Of a stretch of 64,000 nt of DNA, positions 53,601 to 62,200 are shown in pieces. Each line of letters starts with the position of its first letter. The stretch's first letter is position 1. This stretch comes from Telmatactis stephensoni (lineage: Eukaryota > Cnidaria > Anthozoa > Actiniaria > Isophelliidae). The translations under genes were made by a program, and so were the position numbers. Where the stretch lies: NCBI GenBank assembly GCA_029948255.1, contig JALIZF010001919.1, forward strand, positions 310,001 through 374,000, written 5' to 3'. The notes below the pieces were generated by a model. The model ran no database searches. It worked only from the letters and a program-made list of their open reading frames with translations, and was not told the origin of the DNA.

Positions 53601-56261
53601 GCAACATCTACACTTGTAATTTACAATTGTAACTATTGTTTTAGCTGCCAAGTACAATAGCGACGCTTGTAAATTGCAAGTGTCATTGAAGTCACCCCAG
53701 GTTACGAGTATCACGTGTATCACGTGTCACAACCGCACTTTTCTTACTCTCAAAGGGTGGGAATTATAAATAAGATGATAAAGCGTAGTTTTAATATCAA
53801 GTAGACAAACCTGCACGAGCAGCTATAATTCTGCTGGTAGGAATCACCCATGGGTTCAAGCCATCAAATGAGGGGATTCTAAAGATATCTTCAGGCTGGT
53901 CAACCATTGACTGTAGATCTCTCAAATTAGGTTCCTTTCCAAATGCTACAACAAAAACCTTGGCTCCTCGATCATGAACCGGTCTGACAGCTGTTTCTAA
54001 AGGCTTTGCCTCACGCCCACCTCTACTAGCCGTGAAAAACACTACGATCTTTTTTGCTTGGGCTCTAGCGTAGGATAGCATATCCGTAGTTGTATCTAAG
54101 GCTCGGTCCATTCTACTGGCACCTCCCATGTACAAGGCCTCCTCGACAATTTGTTCAAATTCTGATGTTGTTCTATACTCGTCAAATTTGGTTTCAATAC
54201 GCGAGTTTCTTCCATACGTTATCATGCTGGCACGGGATTTGCCAGGAGCGACATTCAAATGGCGTGCCAAGCCTTTGACGAAATCTCTTTCTTTCTTGTA
54301 CGCTGGCCGTGTTACTGAAGAAGATGAATCTACTACAAATATGATATCTGCTGACAGGTCCACTGGTTCCTTTATACCTAAAACAGGTAAAGGATATTAT
54401 GTGATATCAGTAACCATTTATCAAAGTGCTCTCCCAGGAGTCAAAATGGTTTTGCTCCTTCTTGGTATTACGGCCGGATGTTCTGTATTCTCCGTTAAGG
54501 GCCTTTACAGGGTATATATTTAGATCTAAATTTATTCTACGTGGCTAATGCCTAGCTATTTTTGTTCTACTGATTTAGGTGTGCTCATACACCAAGAAAG
54601 AGGTCTGCTCTCCCTTTATCAGTAATCTATCCTCAAGGAACTCTAACGGTAGGGCAACAGAAATAACAGTGCAGTCATAACAAGTCAGAATCAAGTTATA
54701 ACGATAGGGATAGAATCAACAACTTGGCCTCCCTGCTTATAAAAAATGAAATTGTTTTAAATATATTTTGGCCAACATATTCATTCATATGTCGTTCTAG
54801 AAGTGATAAAGGGAAACAAAAACCATATCCTGACATGGGGCTAGGCCAAGTAGACCTCATTTAATCGTCTCACGTTTCAAATTAGGGCAACATTTCTAAA
54901 GAAAATGACTTACTCATGGTGATTTTGTCACTTGAGCTCTTTCCTTTTAGTGGTAATTCCACGAAAGCTGGCATGTTTATAATATCTTTTGGTTTATCAA
55001 CAATGTCTTTGTACTCTTTACCATCAACACCACTACCGATAGTAAAAACATAATTCTTCACACCTAACTGACGTAGTGGTTCAAACATGGTCTTGAGGTC
55101 CTTTTCTCCTTTTACTGGACTCTGAGAACCGGCGATTAAAAGTACTAAGATTCTAGCAGCGTTTGGTCGGGATTTTTGGAAGACATCACTGGCTTCACCC
55201 AACGCTAGATCAATGCGTCGCTTTCCAGCTATGTATGGAGCCCGATCAACAGAATTGTTAAATTCTCTCTGGGACAGATAATCATTGAAAGCTTTTAATG
55301 TTTGAGGATCTGAACCGTAAGACACTACAGAAGATCGTGATTTACCAGAGAAAACACCCAAAAATCTAGCGAGGGATTTGACGAAATCTCTTTCTTTTTG
55401 GAAATTGCTTGGCGTAACAGAAGCGGAGGAGTCCATTAAGAATACGATATCAGCAGCAACGGGCTGCGGAACCACAAATTCTGCAAAGATGAGCAAAAAT
55501 TATAAAATCCTCTAAAACTGAGTTGGGGAAATTTTTGAGGAAGGATAATGCAATTCTATAGTACACTTGGGGTAAAAAGGGGGAGATAGAAAGGGGAAAA
55601 TGGTGATAGATTATGAACGAGCAAATGGAAAAATAACAAATTGAGAATAAGTATAGACATTTTAGAAGGATTGTGAATAAAGGGCGTATGATTGAATGCG
55701 GCAAATGGATATATATAACTATAAAAACATAAAAGGATTAAACAAAAAATAAAAAATAAAAATTAATAATTAATAATTAATATATTTGAATGGGGTTTAA
55801 ATGCGAAACAAATAAACGATGAAAAATATGGAACTTATGAAGTGAAATGATAAGAATGTTAAATGAAATAAAAATAGGAGTTTAAAATATTTTTTAATGA
55901 ATAAAATAATGTAAATAGAGGATATATGATTGAATAGGGTATATGGATATGAAAAATGAAATGGATTTATAAAATGATAAAATAGAAAAAAGTGAATTTT
56001 AAGAGAGTGAGGGGGGAGGGTTGGTCTAGAATAGGAGTGGGGTGGGGTTGTGGCAATGGATGTAGCGGGGTGAGGGAAGGAATGTAGGTCATGTCATTAT
56101 GCGTGAAATAAAGCGAAACAAAACATAGATGTATAGTATAATAGCATAATGCAAGCAATAAGAAGTAATGGTGGCAAAAAAGGTGAATAACTTAGGTAAT
56201 CTAAAGAAGTGAGCTCATTTAGAAGGAAGAGTGGTCGTGTATCGTCGTCGTCGTCGTCCTC

Positions 56262-56295
<34 letters not shown>

Positions 56296-59200
56296 CTTTG
56301 TAGTAGTTTTGAAAAAGGAAAACATTGGAATTGGAATAAGGTCTATACTTATGTACGTGACACACATTAGCATTCTTGCTATTTCGCAGGTTAAGATTGC
56401 TCTACAGTTAGTCGTCAGTAGGTGGTTGTTATGGTGCAAATGAGACGTTGGTTTAGCGTATCAGTATGTGTATGGAAAGGATGACTTTTTGGTAAGTTGA
56501 TGTGAGTAAAGTCGCGGCTACATGAGTGATTTTTGCTCGCACAGACGAGGCGACTTTTTGAAATCACCAACGCGTAGCTACACGAACGACAAATGCTGAA
56601 GATAAAGGCAGCATGACATGAAGGACTGGTTTTCATAAAAAATATAGTGCACGAAATTGCAACGTTGGTGATGTCAAAAGCAAAAAATCGTTCGTGTAGC
56701 CATGGCTTAAGTTGATGGTAAGGTGGTTCTGCCAGTATTTCTACTGGTGTCAGGTGTTATAAAGCATTCGTGATGTGATTCAAATGAATATGTAATCTTT
56801 AGTGATCTATTCAGCTATCAAACTTACGACTGTCCTTAATAATTTTTTCAGCGGTAGGTTTAGCCTGTGAGAGGGCGTCTCGGATTGAATATATCCTCAC
56901 AATATCGTCGGATTCCTTGACAGCAAGACTGAGTTCCCGTGTGTCAGGTCTCTTCCCCATGGCAATGACGTATATTTTAGCGCCAATAGCGCCTAAATCT
57001 GCAGCATTTTTCTCCAGCGATAGCGCATCTCTTGCTGGTGTTTGTCTCCCTGTTGTCATGAGAACAACAACTTTTGATACATCTTTTCGTCCATTTCGCA
57101 AAATATTTCTCGCTTCCTCAAGGGCTTTGTCCATTCGTCTTGATCCACCTGTCAAGGGGGCAAAATTGATTTGCCTGTCGTAATCTCGTTGATCTTTGTA
57201 ACCATCGAGGTCGAAGATCTTTCGAGGGTAGTTACTATAAATAACAAAGGATCCTCTTGATTTCCCAGGAGAAACGTTTAGCAGCCTGGAGATGGTCTTC
57301 ACAAAGTCCTTTTCAGTTTTAAATTCATCTTGAGTGACAGATGACGAGGAGTCTGCTAGGAAGACGATGTCCGCTGTAAATCCTGTCACTTCAGGTTTAG
57401 CTGTAAAAAAGGCAAAGACATAAGTAAAAGCAGTCGAAATTCCTCTATGGTGTATAGGAAAATTTCCAATACTAATTTCAAATTAATGTAAAACCTGTAG
57501 TACAGTAAAATGGTGCAGAATTGTGCAAATTTGTGTAACAAGCATGAAATTTGGCATACGGATAGAGGTTCATGTCCTGAGTAATTTTAGAGGTGGAGCC
57601 ACGCCCAGAAATCAATTACTTACATATCGATATTCTTGGAATTAATTATATCAGAAACAAAGATAAACAGTATCAAATGTTAATGCAAAAGGGTGCAATT
57701 AAGGATAGTGATAAGGTAGAGTATGCTGAGTGATTTTTGATTGAAAGCCACCCCCCTTAAATGCTCCTTGGAGAACTATAGCTATGGAATACATTATAAA
57801 TGTTAATTGAAACAAGGTTTTCCTCTTGGGGTGTCCATATGAAATCTTGCATAATGATAAAGGCTTAGTCCCAAAGTAATCCTAGATATGGAGCCACGCC
57901 TAAAAACAAGTACTTCCAGTTTTATAGTAATGGAATATATCATTATATAAAATCAGCAAGATATACCTTTAGTTTTAGTATATAACCGTAATAGTGAAAG
58001 CAGTAATAAAGTAAATGAATTCAAGATATGATTAGCATAGAGCTACGCCCTATACAAGTACTTACATTTTAATAGTTGCAGTCCCTTTCTGCCGCCACTT
58101 TTCGTTTAAGTAATCGACTTTTTTATATGAATTGATATACATTATACCATAACTAAAATTCTGTAAGTACTCTGTTAGGGCGTGACTTTATGCTTGCTAC
58201 ATTTTGAATTATATTTCCTGGCTTATAAATTAGAATTAAAGGTATATTTTGCTTGAATTTTTAATGATATATTCCATTGCTATAAAACTGGAAGTTCTTG
58301 TTTATAGGCGTGGCTCCATATCTAGGATTACTTTGGGACTAAGCCTTTATCATTATGCAAGATTTCATATGGACACCCCAAGAGGAAAACCTTTTGTATC
58401 AATTTCATGTATAATGTATTCCATAGCTATAGTTCTCCAAGTAGCATTTAGGGGGCGTGGCTCTCAATCAAAAATTACCCAGCATACTCTACCTTATCAC
58501 TATCCTTCATTACACCTTTTTGTATTAGCATTAGATGCTCTTTATCTTTGTTTCTGAGATAATTAATTACAAATTATCGATATGTAAGTAAACGATTTCT
58601 GGGCGTGGCTCCACCTCCAGAATTACTCAGGACGTGAACCTCTATCAGTGTGCCAAATTTCATGCTTGTTACACAGATTTGCACAATTCTACATAAATTC
58701 TGCACCATTTTCCTGGACTACTGACTCCAACCTCGTTCAAATCCAAATAATACACAGTTTGTTTACTCACAAGCTCTCTTTGACAAAGTTATCACGATTG
58801 GGTTTGTGCTCCCAATAAGCTCCTCAAATCCAGGTACTTTGAATAAGTCTTTAGGTGTCAACACGGCTTTTTCTAGTTCCTTGGTATTAGGTTTGTCACC
58901 AATGGCAACCACAAACGTCTTGGCGCCAAGACGCTTTAACGGCAGTATTGCTTTGTCAATGGATTCTGCACCAGGAATCTGATTTCCTGCGGTCAACAAG
59001 ACAACCAAGCGAGGAACGCCAGGTCGTGATCTTGAAAGAATATCTGCGGCACTTTGTAGTGCCTTGTCGATGCGTCGAAGCCCACCAAGAAGTTGTGCCC
59101 TATCAACTCTAGACTTGAAGTCATTTAAATCTCGATAGACTCCCAAGTCGACAATAATCTGGGAATCGGAGCTATATGTAATCACAGCTGCACGAATCTT

Positions 59201-62200
59201 GTCTAAAGAGACTTTGAGTTTCTCGGATGCCGCTTTGACAAACCGTTTCTCGAGGTCGAGGTTAGATTGAGTGACGGTGAAAGAAGCGTCCACCAAAAAT
59301 ACAACTTCGGCTGTGAGATCATCCGGTACTAGAGGCCTTCTCCCTGCAGCAAAGACACAAAACTATATTTTATTAAAAGGAAAGATGTAATTTGAGTAAA
59401 GAGAAGAGAATGAATCGATGGAAGAAAGGATGAATTGATGAGCTTTATAACACTTGTTCCTTTTTAGTCTATGTAAGACAAATCCGATTTCGAATGACAG
59501 CAGCCAGATTAAATGTACATACCTGTTCTCCTGGATATCTCTGTAGATATAGGCCTATTCTTCTTTGGTAATTCTTCGTAAGATGGAACTTTGAAGATGT
59601 CATCTGGTTGAATAACTAAAGGCAACAACTCTTCAATGTTTGGATCAGAGCCAATGGTAATTACAAACACATCTGCACCTTCATCTCGAAGAGGTTGCAC
59701 ACTATCTCTCAATGATTTAGTATCCCGACCTTGGCGTCCTGCAGTAAGTAGCACGACTATTTTCTTTTGGTTCCGTCCGGGTATTCCCAACTCTTTTGCA
59801 GCCCTTTCAATTGCAAGATCTATTCTAGAGCTCCTTAAATCTCCATGAAGTTTAGCTCTTGCCAAAACTCTTTCGAATTCTTTAGGGGTATATCCACGAA
59901 GTTGACTGACGGTTTTAGGAAGAGAACTGTAGGTAATAACTCCGGCTCTAGATTGTTTGGGTGACAAGTTGAGAATTTCTGCCATGGATTGTACAAAATC
60001 CTTCTCCGTATTGAAAATTCTTTTGGTTACAGTGTATGAGGCATCAATTAAGAAAAGAAGATCGGTAGAGAAGTCTGATAGAACCACGGCACCTGTGAAA
60101 AACCATGAAAATGTTGCAGGGTTTTTGTTCCTTCCATTTTTTGACATCATTTGTACATCTATTAGATTATTGGTGTATAGAAGCACGGAAAAATACCTTA
60201 CATATATATTACCTCTTTTTCTATCTCATTACACCTATAAGTGTACTTGCAATCTAAGGCACGTCCAAGGTCTCACTGTATTTTCACTAAGGACAAATTC
60301 CCAAAAAGTACGTCAATAGGAACACTTACCGGGTTTTTTAGATGCTTGCTTTCCAACTTCCCGTATTATGGATGGCAAAGAAGAGGATGATGGAATTCGA
60401 AATATATCCTCAGTTCGCTCTACTGCAGGCGAGAGCTCTCGATCATCGGGTTGTTGACCAATTATAACGGCTAAAATATTTGCACCAAGATCTCTCAGTG
60501 GTTTAGACGCTGTTCCAAGGTCAGTGGCCCACGATGGCTGATCACCAGTTGCAAGAAGAACAACTATTTTTGAGGTACCTCGACGAGCGTTTCTTAACTC
60601 TCTTGTAGCTTCAGAAAGTGCTTTATCGATTCTTCTGGAGCCTCCAATAATTGGTATAGAATCAACTACATTATTGAATTCCCTGGACGAACGATAGCTT
60701 CCAAGGCTGACAACAGGTGCTGCAATGCCACCATATGAAATCACAGCCGCTCTTGATTTACCAGGAATGACATTCAACAACTGAGCTAAATTTTGAATAA
60801 ATTCCTTTTCTTTTCTGTGGTCGATAGAGGTGACACCAGATGATGAGTCCAAGAGGAAGACGATATCGGCAGAGAAAAAATCACCAATGGAAACTAGAAA
60901 GAAAATAATTACGTTACTTCAAAAACAATCTAGATTGTAATTCGCAAACAATAAATGCACACAACGAAAAAAAAAGAAAGTAATCTAATAGTGTCTATTT
61001 TCTGTTGATATTTTCCATATCCTCACTAGTAAAGATATCGATGACGTCAGTTACTGTTGTTTTGGCGCTCTTTCGGCGCGTTCGTTCCCAAATTCCAGTC
61101 AGTTTTGAAATGGCGAAGTTTATAAAAGTTCAAAGAACAATATTCATGCAAAAAAACATTCTGCGATAAACAAGGAACTGGAAATCACACAAAAAACTCA
61201 ATTTAACTTACAGAACATTCAATCCACTCCCTGCAGGTGAAGAGGAGAAAAGAAAGATCAATAAGAAAATTCCTCCAAAAGAGCTACAAGAATTAGCTAG
61301 CAGATTGAGTTTGACCTTCGCTGAAGCAAGTAAGCCTTTTAGTTGTAATAATGTCAGTGGTTTCGATTCAGTTTCGTTAAAGTTTGTATAAAATTGTAAA
61401 CACTTTAAAATTACAAATGTTCTGGCACATGTAATGAAAACAAAACATTTTTGCGAATAAATTCATTTTTAAAACAAAAGTCAGCTTTGAATCTGTTATT
61501 CTAGTATATTTTTGTGTGTCTATAAAAAAAGAAGAAAATTACGTTGCTTAGAAGATATGCGCTCAATCGTGAAATATTTTTTACCACGAGAACATAAACT
61601 TCATATCTTCGCGCCACCGTTTAATATCCTCTATATATGTATATAGCTATTTCAAAAAAGGTTGTCTACTGAATACTGCATTCCAAGACCGAAATGCATT
61701 ATCTTCTTGACACTTATTTGCTTTTTCGCCGCTAGGAGATTTTTATTATGTCATTTCTGTGTAGTGAATACCTTTTACGGGAGAGTTATTTTATAAGGAC
61801 TTGAAATTGGCTTCTTGTTTGAACTCAAAACGCGCTAAAATATAGCAATGCAGTATGCAGAATGCGGAATACAGTATTCAACGTTTTTTGAAATAGCTGT
61901 ATATGCTTGAAAAAGCGAAACCGTTTGCACATCCCCATATATGACTTTTTAATTGTGACAAAACTTCAGAATGAACAATTTTTGAAAATACAAATTTTGA
62001 CATATTTTTCACAACCACCTATGAAAATACCCCAAAACATGCGATGCTGTACATACAGTCGGAAATATTAATGACTAAACTTTCGATCATAACCAAAAAC
62101 AAAAATAAATAGAGCTTTCCAAATTAAATATGTAAACCTAAAACCTTACGTTTTCAAGGCAAATATCCCCCTGTACGAGGTTCCTCACCTCAAAATACTT

